Positions 37,501 to 48,969 of a stretch of 64,000 nucleotides of DNA are shown here, in pieces; positions within the stretch are counted from its first letter, which is position 1; each line of letters opens with the position of its first letter. The notes under the pieces were generated by a model, which saw nothing but the letters and a program-made list of their open reading frames with translations, did not search any database and was not told where the DNA came from. Made by a program: the position numbers and the translations under genes. Source of the stretch: Chlamydoabsidia padenii. Its lineage: Eukaryota; Mucoromycota; Mucoromycetes; Mucorales; Cunninghamellaceae. The DNA is taken from assembly GCA_025330725.1 (NCBI GenBank), contig JAIWND010000008.1, positions 372,001-436,000 on the forward strand, given 5' to 3'.

Positions 37501-38836
37501 AGATAAATCGACCGACAGATGATGATGAGAGTGAAGTAAAGTTGGGATCTTGGTAGACATTGACCACCGTTTGAAAAAGTTCCATGACATGTCGAGAAAA
37601 GTCACCGATATGTTGGAACTTTTCGCGAACAACAATTTCCAGTTCCTGAAGAGAGAGAGCATCCACATGTACCCTTGTCCACAGATTCGCACCAGTTACC
37701 AATTCACCGCCACGAGAGCTGAAGCTTTTACCAGAGCGAGAAGGAATTAGAGATCTTGTACCAAAGAGATGGAAACCTTCCTTGGCTTTGATTTCTTCGC
37801 CGCGAGAAGGAATGAAGAGGTGTCTTGTTTCCAATAGAGGGAGTAGGACAGAGATTACTTCAGCAGGCGCAAGATCAATATCTTCAATCAACACCCATCG
37901 ACCTTCTTGTACAGCAGTAGTAAGGACACCTGCTTGCCATCGGAATGACCCAGGAGTTGAGGTTGATACATAAGTCCCAAGAAGAACCTTTGGATCAGTT
38001 TGATCACCCAAGTGAATCTTGACCAATTCTGATTGAAGAAGGAAGAAGAAGAAAAAAGCAAGTCAGTAAGTTTATCTATTTTGGAGATATGATTGTATTG
38101 AACTTACGATCGCCACGGCCAGTTCGAATAGCTAATTCTTCCACCAAAGTTGTTTTACCGGCCCCTGTGACACCTTCCAAGAGAGTGGGAGCACCAATAG
38201 ACAAAGCCAACGCCACTGCATGAAGATTTCTAGCTGTAGTTTCGGTAGTAATCAATTGAGGTTCCTTGGTGATGATGGGTGTGCTGTGGGAATGGTCGAT
38301 TGGTTTGGCCATAAGAACACCACAAAGATTGGTTGTAAAAGAGGACAAGTCGTCGGAGGTCAAATGAGATGCCGATGAAGATGGTTGAGATTTGTTGCCC
38401 ATTAATGTGATTTGAGCGTCTGCAAGGCATTGTTCTTCCCATAACCTGTCAAAAACAAAAAAAAAAAGTAAGTATAAAGTTGAGATCTACTATCCTCCCT
38501 CCCCCCCTTTCATTTCTTTTTAGTTACCTGAGCATACGCAAATCGATACGATTCCCATCCAAAACTGCCATAAGAGGTTCTTCGCTTTGATCGACAGAGA
38601 AGCCAATCACCGCATCCAGTAAGTTCTTTGTTTGTAAATCGTTGAGACCATAGACTTTGGATAAGCAGAGAGTAGTGAGATAACGGATCGTGTGGTGATT
38701 ATGATGTAATAGTTGTACAAGAGGCCCCCAATTCCAAAGAGGAGTAAATGTAGTTGTTGAGAATTTTAAAAGTTTGTATGCAGTGAATAAAAGTTCTTGT
38801 AGTTGTGTGACATCTGAAGAGGAGATCTAATAAAAA

Positions 38837-38886
<50 letters not shown>

Positions 38887-39496
38887 AGTCGGTGTAAATA
38901 ATGGATCAAACCAGTTAAACACTTACTTGAGTAGAGGAATCCTGTGGAAGTTGATTCAGACGTTCAAATAATGAAGGTGAATGAGAGAAGTATGATACAA
39001 CCAAGCTAGAATAAAATAAAAACGTAAGTGATATGTTTCTTTTATTCCGTGATCATTCTTCTTACCTTTTGACTTGGGGTACAATAGGCAGAGTCAAAGC
39101 AAAGGTCCTTGCCACCAATTCTAGTTTATATACAGTTATGCTTGAAAGTGTTGTCGCCGAATGTTGGATAAAGTCCAGGAAGCCAGGAGTCACCAGTCGG
39201 GAAACGAGATCGATCGCAATAGGCCGGAACCATTCCAGGACTTTAAAAGTCAAGGGACGGTAAAGAAGACATTGTGCAACAGTATCAAGTAGTTGGCTTT
39301 TGTTAATTGATGAAGGATTGTCAATATATGTTTGGAATAGGGTAAAGTCTATGGCGTGTTGGTTGTCTATTGTGCTTGAGAGAGTGCTGGATCGTAGTTG
39401 GTTAATGGCATAATCAAGGTCGAATTGAAGAGGATCGAATAGTTGTGTCTTCGCAGTCGGTGAAGATTCATTCATAATAACATCTTGATCATTCAT
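22523..39496 (-). CDS. MDN1: Midasin (Mdn1/Rea1), giant AAA+ ribosome-assembly ATPase
   Basis: Predicted nuclear dynein-like AAA+ machine that strips Ytm1 and Rsa4 from pre-60S ribosomes. About 14 exons give roughly 5,300 residues, between yeast (4,910) and human (about 5,600). An N-terminal domain is followed by six AAA modules. Their Walker A sites are GVTGAGKTT (about 38130-38180), GETGTGKTT (37031-37070), GPTSAGKTS (35765-35800), GDTGCGKTT (34866-34905), GSPGVGKTS (33850-33885) and GPSASGKTS (32918-32952). Walker B sites such as LMDEINLA and VLDELNLAPSD are intact. A long linker precedes an Asp/Glu/Gln-rich region (about 25310-23480) and a C-terminal MIDAS/VWA domain with the DxSxS metal site DDSKSMSES (about 23133-23102). 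Two exons of about 6.5 kb and 7.0 kb hold most of the protein. Start chosen: ATG at 39496; the open frame extends to 39550 only through a TTG, and a TATATATA lies at 39571-39578. Confidence 0.97.
38841..38883 (-). repeat. 43-base homopolymer in a midasin intron
   Basis: A run of 43 A on the plus strand is T on the sense strand. It sits just before the acceptor of the intron between the second and third coding exons. Confidence 0.9.
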
Positions 39497-39570
39497 AATC
39501 GTTTCAAGAGTGGAGAAACGGTATATAAGATTCGAAGAAGAAGAAGACAAAAGAAAAAGACAAAAGAAGA

Positions 39571-39579
39571 TATATATAA
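39571..39579 (-). promoter_or_regulatory. TATA-like element upstream of midasin
   Basis: TATATATA on the minus strand, 75 bases before the chosen midasin ATG. It lies in the 177-base gap after the Trs65-like stop codon. Confidence 0.4.
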
Positions 39580-39673
39580 AAAAAAAAATTGAGGTCCATT
39601 TTTTATTGTGACAAGGACTGGAATTAAAAAAAAAGTCGGAGTTTTACAAACGTCAAACAATGGCTATGCTACT

Positions 39674-42013
39674 TTATTTTTCTACAAAGACTTCTAATAC
39701 ATGACGCAGATTAGTGACAAAACCAGTGTCTTGATCCACCAATTGAATGAGATCCACCGTATGTAGCTTTTCCTTGACCGCAATAAACCGAATATCAACT
39801 GCTTGTGAGGTAGAGGGACCCAAAGGACAAAGCCGCACGTTATTTTCCAGGCTGATCATATCTGCTTCATGCGTTTCATTTTCAAAGTATTGTCGTATGA
39901 ATTCTACACAAGTGAAAATGTATTAGCATACCATTCTAACCTCTTTCCTCCTCCCACTTACCATTTTCTTCCATAAAGGGATCAATAGGTGCTTGTTGTT
40001 CCATTGGCAAAAGAGGTAAAGGGGTTATAGACCCCATTAGCGCATCCGAAGTCGCGGTCTGTCGCTTGCGATTGGGTATCATGACTTGGAACCGTCTTGT
40101 ATGTTTTGATTTGTTGACAATAAAGATGTGTAACGAGAAGACTTTGCCAACATGGACCACTTCAGGTGCAGTGAAGCTGATCACGATCCCATCCGCCACT
40201 TCCAATTCAGGCGCTCGTCGAGCCCCATCAGGTGGTGTTGAAGCAGAGGTTGTCATTGTGGTAGTCTTTGGTCGAGTTTGTTGTTGATGATTGATGACAG
40301 GACGTTTCATAGTTGTCGCCATACCTTCTGTCAAAGATTGACCAGAGGAGCTTGTTACGGATCGAGCACCAGGAGAAACTGAGACGCTTGTTGCCCCCGA
40401 TGTTTGAGACCGAGTCAGATAAGATGGTGAGGAGGAGGATAGTAAGGAGCTGAATCGAGGATCAGGTGCATCATCCCGCTTGTGTCGCATACTCGTTACA
40501 TCTAGCATAGTATTCCACTTGGATCGTAATGATTGACCACGAATACCATTGACAATAGGATGACCATAAACATGAATCGTCACACGTTGAGGCTGGATCC
40601 GTTCTTCTTGGTGCATAGAGGGTGAGCTTGGCTGTTGAGGAAGAGGGCGGCGTGTTGAAAACATCCGCTGTGGTTGCTGGGGTGGTTTTGTTGATCCATC
40701 TTCTAGTAAAGTAACATTGTATAAATACACCATTTGATCAGAAGTGTTGAGATGGACAGGTATTTCGATCTATCGTGTGCGGGGGGGAGGGACATTAGTC
40801 ATATAATACAGTAGTCGTTTTCTTTACCTCTTGTGTAAAAGCCGGAGCCACCACAGCATGAGAGACTTGGACTTCCACCTTGGTGACCGAGAATTCACAA
40901 GCAGCATCCACAGGATTTTCTAGTTCAACAGACATCATCACTGTTTTATCAGTTGTAGAAGCATTGGTCGTTCGCATTTTCACCAAAAGACCTTGCCGCA
41001 AAGGAATCGTTTCACGGACGTGTGACCGCAGAGTAAGAAGCTGTAGAGTTGATGTCGCCGCTGAGCGTCCTCCATCATTACCATTCGTTTGACGCAATCG
41101 ATTCTCCATAATAAAGTGTTGTGAGGGGGGTCCACCGGAGGCCAAAAAGCTCGGATCTAACAATATAATATGGTCAATTTTTTTTTAATACCACGTTATA
41201 TATTAATACATGTCCTTACCTTCACCAAGTCCACTGAGCAAATCGACTGTATCAAACAGATCCACATCATATTCAGCATCCTCCAATTGTTCTTCGTTTG
41301 TAATTGACTTGCTTGGTAAAGGTCGATAGGCGACATTGATGTTGATGGACAGTGAGGGATGGCCGCCACGAGTTTTGACATACACTAGAATAAAAGAGTG
41401 TGAGATTACGTAAAAAGATATAGAGCAAACAGTTTACCTATAGGAATATCCACAGGAAAGAGACAACCATGAGTTTGGTCATGTTCGAACACCATAGGTT
41501 CGGGGTCCTTGCTGTTATAGGTATGTGAGTAAAAGGGCAGAGTTTCAGGGCCGGGTCGGTTTTGATCCCGTTTGTTGAGTTGAGGTGAAGATGGAGCACT
41601 GGTCATGGTGGCAAGCTGTTTGGAGACTGTGCGTTGATGACTAGACGTGGTGGTTTGCTGTGGTATGGTATCAATGACGGATGCTTCAACGTGTATGTCC
41701 AGTTGATTATAAAAGGTCCGTATCGCTTCGCTGATATCCACCCCTGTGCCGGTTATATGGTGAGGAATGGAAGCATAAAGGTAAACCCGAAGCTGTTCAT
41801 CTATCAATATACAAAATGTTGTTAGTATAAATAAAGGCAACTTGATTAATTCTCTTTACCATAAAACGCAAAAGTTCGGTTATCAGTGGCAGTAAGAATG
41901 TCGTTGTAGGTGATGGAATCTATATTTTCATAATCGAGGTTTGGAATAAGCACTTGATATTTTGTTTCATTGAATAAGAGTTCAGATGACACATCAGACA
42001 AGGTGGCCGCCAT
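39674..42013 (-). CDS. TRAPP II complex subunit, Trs65 family
   Basis: Predicted fungal-specific subunit of TRAPPII, the exchange factor for Ypt31/32-type Rabs at the late Golgi. Six exons give about 680 residues, starting MAATLSDVSSELLFNE at 42013. The middle is a Ser/Thr-rich, low-complexity linker. The C-terminal part has immunoglobulin-like beta segments: APEVVHVGKVFSLHIFIVNK, and the terminal LENNVRLCPLGPSTSQAVDI followed by FIAVKEKLHTVDLIQLVD. This is the pattern of the conserved C-terminal Trs65 domain (end of Pfam Trs65). TRAPPC13-like proteins share this fold and are the main alternative. Midasin follows on the same strand after 177 bases. Confidence 0.65.
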
Positions 42014-42604
42014 GCACAAATAGATATATGTATAGTTAAAAAAAAAAAAGAAGAAGAAAGAGAGAGACTTTTAAAACCAGGTTGATTGGGAAATCACGAT
42101 TTAAACCCCCGCTTTGTCAGAACAAACTTCCAGTCATCCAAACATAATAAATAGAAGCCATTACTAGTTCCCCATCTCAAGTTTGTTCTCACTGCTACAA
42201 CAGACTTTCTTAATATATTATGTAGGGAATGTAATGAAAAAAAATTATAGCCACTTTAATCATTATCGTCGGTTGACAATTGAGTCAGCAATACATTTAC
42301 CAAGTCTGAAGGCTGGGTGTCGGGATTCGAACTTTTAAGCATCATAAGTAGGTTGAATCATCATGCGAAATCGACATTGGTAAAAAGATTACTGTACATT
42401 TCATTGTTATGTAAAGACATTATGTATCTTGTTTTATTAAACATCTAGATCAAATCATTTATTGTAATTGTAATTCAAGTTATTTTTAAAGTCATAAAAG
42501 AGTAGTATAAAACAATAAGGGAAAGTGTGTATGTGGGTAGTAATGTAGTGTATGATTCAAAGAACCAATGCTAGAGGGTGGATGAGAATGGAAGGGATAA
42601 TATT
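42014..42604. other. Spacer between two minus-strand genes
   Basis: The 5' leader of the Trs65-like gene and the 3' flank of the Lhs1-like gene lie here. Two recurrent-motif copies are 220 bases apart: ATTTAAACCCCCGC at 42099-42112 and TCGGGATTCGAAC at 42320-42332. No gene is seen; the second copy resembles a tRNA T-arm, but no stem pairs around it. Confidence 0.6.
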
Positions 42605-45405
42605 CTAGAGTTCGTCGTGGGTGTGTTCCTGATTGCCTTCTTTATCACCATTGTTGTTAGTGGTGCCATCATCAGGAGTAGAAGAAGATGATCCATCATC
42701 AGTTGCGCTGTCGTTCTTGGGTGTGGTATCCTTTTTCTTGGTTACTTTGGGTTTCTTTTTTCGGAGCAATTGCATAAGGGCTTCATCTACTTCCTTCGCC
42801 TTGGCAGCAGCATCCTTTGAGGTTAGCACAGGGACGTCCACTGGAGTCAGGGCCAGTTGTTGCTTGAGTTTATCTTCATTCCATTGTTCAGCTGCCTTTG
42901 CCACCGAGAGTGCTTTTTCCAATTCTTCGTCCGTGTGATAGTGTTCTTCTTCAGGGGCTTTTCGGAGACTGTCGATAAAGGTATGGACCATTTGCACACT
43001 TTTGCTGACCTTTTGATTGGTTTCATCACGTACAAGATATTCATCACGGCGGAAGGCGATAGGGGTTTCCAGTGATCTATTTGATAAAAGAGAGGGATTG
43101 GTTAGAAAGTGATTTACGATACTTTCCTTTATCTATTTTATTTAAAAAAAAAAAAAGGTTACTTACTTTAATGCCGCCATTCTATCGATGTATGCCTTGG
43201 TTTCAGCATGTTCACCTTCATCATAGAGCCAGTCCGAAGTTTCTGAGAGTTGTTCCCGGAGTTGTTCTTGTTGTTCTTCGGTAGATACAATAGCAACAGT
43301 GTCATCGTATAAAAAGTCCAAAGTGCGATAGACAAAGGATTCCAAGTTGTTTTTAGCTTCTTCCCGAGCAAACCTTTGCTTGTCCAACATATCCAATGAT
43401 CGAATTCTATAGGGAGAGCACAGATTATCAAGTTGAGGCCCGATTGTTCCATATACACCAAACTCCATTTCATTTTCTAGTTACCTTTTCTTGACCACGA
43501 GTTTTTCCCCGTCCGACAAAGGCAAGGGTCCATCAGGAATGTATTTGGCATCAAGTGCAACCTTTGTGAGTACAGGTTCAGCTTTGGTTGGTTCTTTGGC
43601 TTCCGTGGTGCTGTTTTGTGCAGAATCCGTTTCATTGAGGTTAGCTTGGACCTAAAATATAGAGTAGTGAGAATCATTGTAAACGGAGGTGTTTGAGACT
43701 TACCTTTTCAGAGTTTTCCTGAGCTGCTTCGTTGTCTTCCTTGGATCCGAAGAATGACTTGACTTTGTCTATAGTAAAGAGATAAAGTTTTAGTTGGTAT
43801 GATTGCCTTCTTCTTTTGAAGGAGATGTTACCTTTGAATGATTTGTTGTCAGGTAATTCAATGTTGACATAAGCTTCCGCCACAGATAGCAAACCGGAGG
43901 GTGACATTTCAAATACAACACGGACCTTGGGAGGAGTGGAGGATTGCTTGATGTCTTCTTTGTATTTTTCGAGGGCATCCGTCAATCCAGATACTTTGAC
44001 TTGAGCAATACGATCCAAGATATCACGACTAGGGTTGATAGTAAAATGAACCAAATTAGTATATGTTCTTTCCCGCCCTGCCCCGATTATTTTGTATGTA
44101 TTGAGTTATGTCTTACTTTTTCGCAGCAGTAGCATAATTCAGTTTGAAGTCAAAGTCCGAGAGTCGTTTGAATGTCATGGTTTTGCGGGCATTCAATGCA
44201 TCAAATTCATTGAATAGTATGGTTTCTAAATGGGAATAAAAAATAAAGAGAAGGTTAGTTAGTTGTCAGCTACCATATTAATACTGTGTTTTCTTTATTT
44301 TAGTCTTACCAGAGACATCAGCAGATTCCGTTTCATAAACAACTTCGATAGGGAAAGAAGTGATATCCTTGATCTTGATTTCCTTGGTAAGGCGGAATTG
44401 GTTACTGAGGGAAGCACCATGGAAAGCAGCACCCAAGACAGCAGCTTCATCCGCATTGACATTTTTCGCAATTCGTTCACTAAATAGTGTTAACAAAAAG
44501 ATAAAAAGAACATTAAATCATCTTCATTGTTATAAATAGTACTTGACTGCACTATCGAATCACTTACTTTCCAACAATATCGATCAATCTTTTTTGGATA
44601 GCAGGGACACGGACATTACCACCAACAAGCACCAAAGATTGGATATTGTCCTAAAGATATATTCAAAAGTGATTTAGCAAGATTGAAGATTTCCGTTAAC
44701 CTTCTACTTTTATATATTACTTACCACAGTCATTCCAGATTTGTCTAAAGCAGTCAAGATGGGAGCAGACACACGATCCAAAAGGTCTTGACAAAGAGAT
44801 TCCAATTGTTTTCGAGTAACCTTCATCTTGAAATCCTTTTCTTCGTGCAAACCTTCGACAGAAGCCATTGTTTCCGTGTTAGCACTGAGGATTTGCTTCA
44901 CCCGAGTAGCTTCTTTCAAAAGTCTTGCCATGGCACCATGAGAATCGTAGATACTAGAGGAGAGAGTCTTTTTGTTTTGATCCATAAAGCCATCGGCCAA
45001 GAGCTTTTGCAAACGCACATCGAATTCATGTCCACCCAATGTACGATCAAATCCTACCGCCTTGACTTCCAATTGAGGTGTTGATTTTGTTCGTTTCTTG
45101 CCTTCCTTTACTTCCACATTAGAGAAGGAGACAATTGAGGCGACAGTTGATCCAGCGCCCATATCATAAAACATGTGGTATTCGGGTGTTGTGGTGAATT
45201 GTCGGTTGATGGCATAATTCAATGCAACTAGAACAAGACAAAAAGGGGAAGCAGATTAATGATATGTCACATAACGTTTAGTCTTTTTTTCTTACCGGCA
45301 GTTTCATCGTGCATCAATGCGAGGACATTCAATCCAGCTAGTTCAGCCGCATCCAAAATGGCTTGACGTTCGTGTTGAGTGGCAAAAGGTGTGACCTATG
45401 ATGAG

Positions 45406-45439
<34 letters not shown>

Positions 45440-46090
45440 GAGTGAATCACTTGGAGCATCACATATATCTCCCCATTCCTTTGTTTTCTTTTCTTCTTTG
45501 TACTTACGGTAATAACCACATCCTTGACATCTTCACCTGCAGTATCGGTCGCTTGTTTTTTTGCATTTTGGAATTGATAGGCGATTAGTTCTTCAACAGG
45601 CAATTGATCCGTGCCATTGTGAAGAAAGGCAGGCATACCGTGGCGGTTGTTGTTTAGTTGCATATCATTCACAAAACGGTTTCGATATTCTTCAGCGTGC
45701 TTGTCATCGTAAGGTTTACCCAGAATACTTTTCAGGTTAAAATAAGTCAATTGAGGGAAACGACCAGCCTATTGTCAAAGAGATAAAAAAAAGGGGGGGT
45801 GGAGGAGGTGAGTATAAAGATGACATGATAGAGGGAGGGGGGAGTTAAATTACCAAACTGACAGCATCAGAGCCATAAATACGTTCGTCATGGCGAATAG
45901 TAACGACAGATTGTGTTTTTCGTTTTGAGTCTTTGTTGAGAGCCACGTCCAAAGGCATACCGGGTTTGATAAGACCAACCTTGAACCATTCAGTACCATA
46001 GTCGATTGACATGACAGCAGCTTGTGTTTCTTGTAGCAAGAAGAGTAAACCTATCACATAGATCAGTAAACCAATCCAACGAGAGGTCAT
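42605..46090 (-). CDS. ER lumenal Hsp70-like chaperone, Lhs1 / GRP170 (HYOU1) family
   Basis: Predicted lumenal Hsp110/Grp170-type protein, the nucleotide exchange factor for BiP/Kar2 in protein import and folding. About 12 exons give roughly 870 residues. A signal peptide covers residues about 1-25 ([12 protein letters not shown]). The ATPase domain follows: [13 protein letters not shown] (phosphate 1), [14 protein letters not shown] (phosphate 2), [11 protein letters not shown], and [14 protein letters not shown] (adenosine motif). A beta-sandwich, an acidic/KE-rich loop and a helical C-terminal domain follow, ending in a Lys-rich then Ser/Asn/Asp-rich tail that closes with the ER-retrieval signal HDEL. 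The intron near 45406-45437 carries a 32-base T run on the sense strand. The start codon is 241 bases from that of the divergent Tfb4 gene. Kar2 itself is excluded by the diverged ATPase motifs and long C-terminal domain. Confidence 0.93.
45406..45437 (-). repeat. 32-base homopolymer in the Lhs1-like intron
   Basis: A run of 32 A on the plus strand is T on the sense strand, placed just before the 3' splice site. Confidence 0.9.
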
Positions 46091-46331
46091 GTTGATAAAA
46101 GTTGAATGTGGAATAAAGAGGGAGAATAATATTAATAAAAATAAAAAAAGAGAGGAACACGTTTTATAGGGCACGAAAGATTTCCGAACTTGTCTGCCTT
46201 TCATTGGCTCAATGCCACTCAAATCGGGAATGATTTCAAGTACAGTCACCCACACTAAATCTTGAGTGGCACCGATATTTGAAAATCACTTTTCCCTATT
46301 TCTCTCTCTCTCACGACTCTTGGAATAATTC
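46091..46331. promoter_or_regulatory. Bidirectional promoter between Lhs1-like and Tfb4 genes
   Basis: It has 241 bases between divergent ATGs. A minus-strand TATAAA lies at 46163-46168, about 75 bases upstream of the chaperone ATG. An ATTGG (CCAAT on the minus strand) lies at about 46203-46207. I see no unfolded-protein-response element that I can call. Confidence 0.45.
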
Positions 46332-47765
46332 ATGAAAGATATTGCCACCAGTGAAGGTCTGTTTACTGTGTTTGTATCCATTTATTATTGACTAACTTGA
46401 ACCCTTGTTTTATTATACTACTTACTAGATGACTCCAATTTGCTGGTACTTATCATTGACACCAATCCATTCGTGTGGGATCAAATAGCGAAAGCATCCA
46501 CCCCACTTTCCTTGGATGACGCTCTCCGGCAGATCTTGATCTTTGTTAACGCGCATTTGGCTTTAAAGTACAATAATAAAGTGGTTGTTATTGCAAGTCA
46601 TGGTGGTCATAGGTAAAAAGAAGAGAAGAAAAACAATAGATAAACTATGATACTAACCCTTACACTGACTCTTTGCGAGTTTAGTAAATTCTTGTACCCA
46701 TTACCCCACCGAGAAGGACAACTACAAGACGCCTCGACCAATAACTCGAAAAGGAACGCCAATATGTATCCTCACTTTCAACTAGTTACAGATCAAATTG
46801 TTGAAGGTTTACAGGACTTACTTTCTGATACTGAAATCTTGAAAAAGGAAAACTGTAAGTGGTGGGGTGATGATATCTTCTTTTTTTTTTTTGACTGACT
46901 GACTGACTGACTGTACTCTTTGTACTAGTTACTTCATCAATGACTACTGGCGCTTTTTCCATGGCACTCTGTTGTAAGTAATTGATTATTTGTATGGATG
47001 ATACTTGTATTAACCCTTTTATTTCTCTTATAGATATCAATCGAATCACGAAAATGGATGATCTTGGACATATCAAGCCGCGTATACTAGTTATATCGGT
47101 CTCACCGGATGCCCCTAAACAATATATTCCTCTCATGAATTGTATCTTCTCGGCACAGAAAATGGGGATTCCTGTAGACGTTTGTCGGGTATATGATCAA
47201 GAAACAGCATTTTTACAACAAGCTGCTAATATTACTGGTGGTGTATACATCAATGTCGATAACTCACAGGCATTACTCCAGTATCTAATGGTAAGGAACA
47301 AAAAAAAAAAGGAGAGGGGGAGGAGGAACAAGGGATTATGCACATTTCTCATCTTCGATTTAGTTTGCCTTTTTACCGGAACGTTATGCAAGAAACTTCC
47401 TCAATTTACCCAGTCAAGACCTTGTTGACTTTCGTGCTGCCTGCTTTTGCCACAAGAACATTATTGATGTTGGTTTTGTATGCTCTGTTTGCCTCTCCAG
47501 TATGTTATAGTAACTTATCACATTGGAAACTAGACTGATCAATCTTAATTCTTCATATGTATATATAGTCTTTTGCTCATGGACACCTGTTTGCTCTACT
47601 TGCAAGTAAGTTACTAAATATATGGGAATGAACGGTCATATTTAATCTTGTACCTTTTTATTAAATAGGACCAAATTTGCATTTAGACCCAAACTCACTG
47701 GACGAACCACTTCGAAAGGATCACCTATACCAGCATCAACAAACAATCCATCTACCCCTTCTTAG
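46332..47765 (+). CDS. TFIIH core subunit Tfb4 / p34 (GTF2H3)
   Basis: Predicted subunit of the TFIIH core used in RNA polymerase II initiation and nucleotide-excision repair, where it pairs with Ssl1/p44. Eight or so short exons. It begins MKDIATSED, then the vWA-like core DDSNLLVLIIDTNPFVWDQI, the TTGAFSMALCYINRI helix, and PRILVISVSPDAPKQYIPLM. The central DVCRVYDQETAFLQQAANIT and GGVYINV are diagnostic of the family. A C-terminal C4 zinc finger follows: GFVCSVCLS and PVCSTCKTKF. The first donor is GTCTGT, weak but needed to keep the frame. A GACT tetranucleotide repeat lies in the intron near 46893-46911. Length is about 330 residues, normal for the family. Confidence 0.9.
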
Positions 47766-48067
47766 TTATAGTATCACTTTTTGTTTTATACAATACTTAA
47801 AATAGACTCCCATTTTATCTTTGTACATATTTTATATAATAAAATCCTAAATGGCATTTGCCTGTTTTACATGAATGATGACAGTTTAGAATTATGGCTG
47901 TATGTTTGGCCGATTTTGATTGGCTGGTTTCAAGAGAGATAAAAAAAAAAAATAGAAAAGGGGGGAGGCGGACATTTCATACAAACCCTTTCTTTCTCTT
48001 TTTTTTTTTTTTTTTTTTTTAAATTTTACAAGTATATACTCTCTATCTCTATTTACTCTATACAAAC
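47766..48067. promoter_or_regulatory. Spacer and 5' leader before SEC62
   Basis: It has a 3' processing signal (AATAAAATCC near 47840) for Tfb4, then a 21-base T run (47999-48020) and a leader for Sec62. No gene is seen. Confidence 0.5.
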
Positions 48068-48969
48068 ATGAGTCACGAACATGGACCTGGTTGCAATCAC
48101 GGTAGCGGTGGTGGCGGTGGTGCTGGAACACGGACTATCAATATTGCTGACGCTAACTTGGCTCCTCCATTATACAAAAATATTGCCAGCTTTTTGCGTG
48201 ATGAAAAAAAGTCTGGCATGAAGCAAAAGCAGGGTGTCTTTAACGGTAAACGAGTGGACTACTTTAAAGGTAAAAGAAGAAAAGATAGAAGAAAAGATAA
48301 AAAGGTAGAGATTACAGTTACTAATCTGTTATTTTATTGATGATGGTTTTAATAGGAAAACAAGGGGTGAATGCATTACTAAAGGAAGCCTTCGCCAAGT
48401 CCTTACCTAAAGATGAACAAGCACCAACTGAACGATCCGATGCGGTGGGTATCTTGAATGAACTTGGTCAACTTGGATTTATATTATGTGTTGAACGAGG
48501 TGATCCCATCAATGGCAAGCATACACCCCGGGTGCTCCGTCCTTGTGCTGTGCAAGAAATGAACGAATCCAGTTATTATTTGTGGGTATGGGAAGGCTCC
48601 CAACTACGTCTATACCTTGGTGCCATTGGTCTGGTGGGTGCCATTCTCACTGCTGTCCTCTTCCCACTCTGGCCCGACTTTTTGAAATTAGGGGTATGGT
48701 ATCTCAGTGTCGCCACATTAGGTCTCCTCGGTGTCTTTTTTGGGATTGCTATTGTGCGTCTGATCTTATTTATCATCACCATGGTTATCTTACCTCGTGG
48801 ATTCTGGCTCTTCCCCAACTTGTTTGAAGATTGTGGTGTCATTGATAGTTTCAAACCGTTGTATGGATGGGACGAACCAAAGCAGAAAAAGAAGAAGGGC
48901 TCAGCATCATCATCATCTCAACCGGAATTAACAACTGCAACCACGGTGGAAACTGTCAAGGAAGAATAG
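48068..48969 (+). CDS. SEC62: Sec62, ER protein-translocation subunit
   Basis: Predicted ER membrane protein of the Sec62/Sec63 complex that supports post-translational import through Sec61. Two exons, 48068-48269 and 48356-48969, give 271 residues. The N-terminal cytosolic domain has GKRVDYFKGKQGVNALL, the conserved FKG-K motif, split by the intron. Two membrane spans follow (GAIGLVGAILTAVLFPLW and the segment from YLSVATLGLL to FIITMVI). A short lumenal or cytosolic patch FWLFPNLFEDCGVIDSFKPL is the family's signature, and a Lys-rich cytosolic tail ends the protein. The N-terminal start contains a His/Gly-rich stretch (HGPGCNHGSGGGGGAG) not typical of yeast Sec62. Confidence 0.95.

Noticed and set aside
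39497..39550. Longer N-terminus of midasin
   Set aside because: It would start at TTG, and the TATATATA box is only about 21 bases upstream. The ATG at 39496 is the credible start.
42290..42385. tRNA gene at the B-box-like motif
   Set aside because: The T-stem and acceptor stem do not pair on either side.
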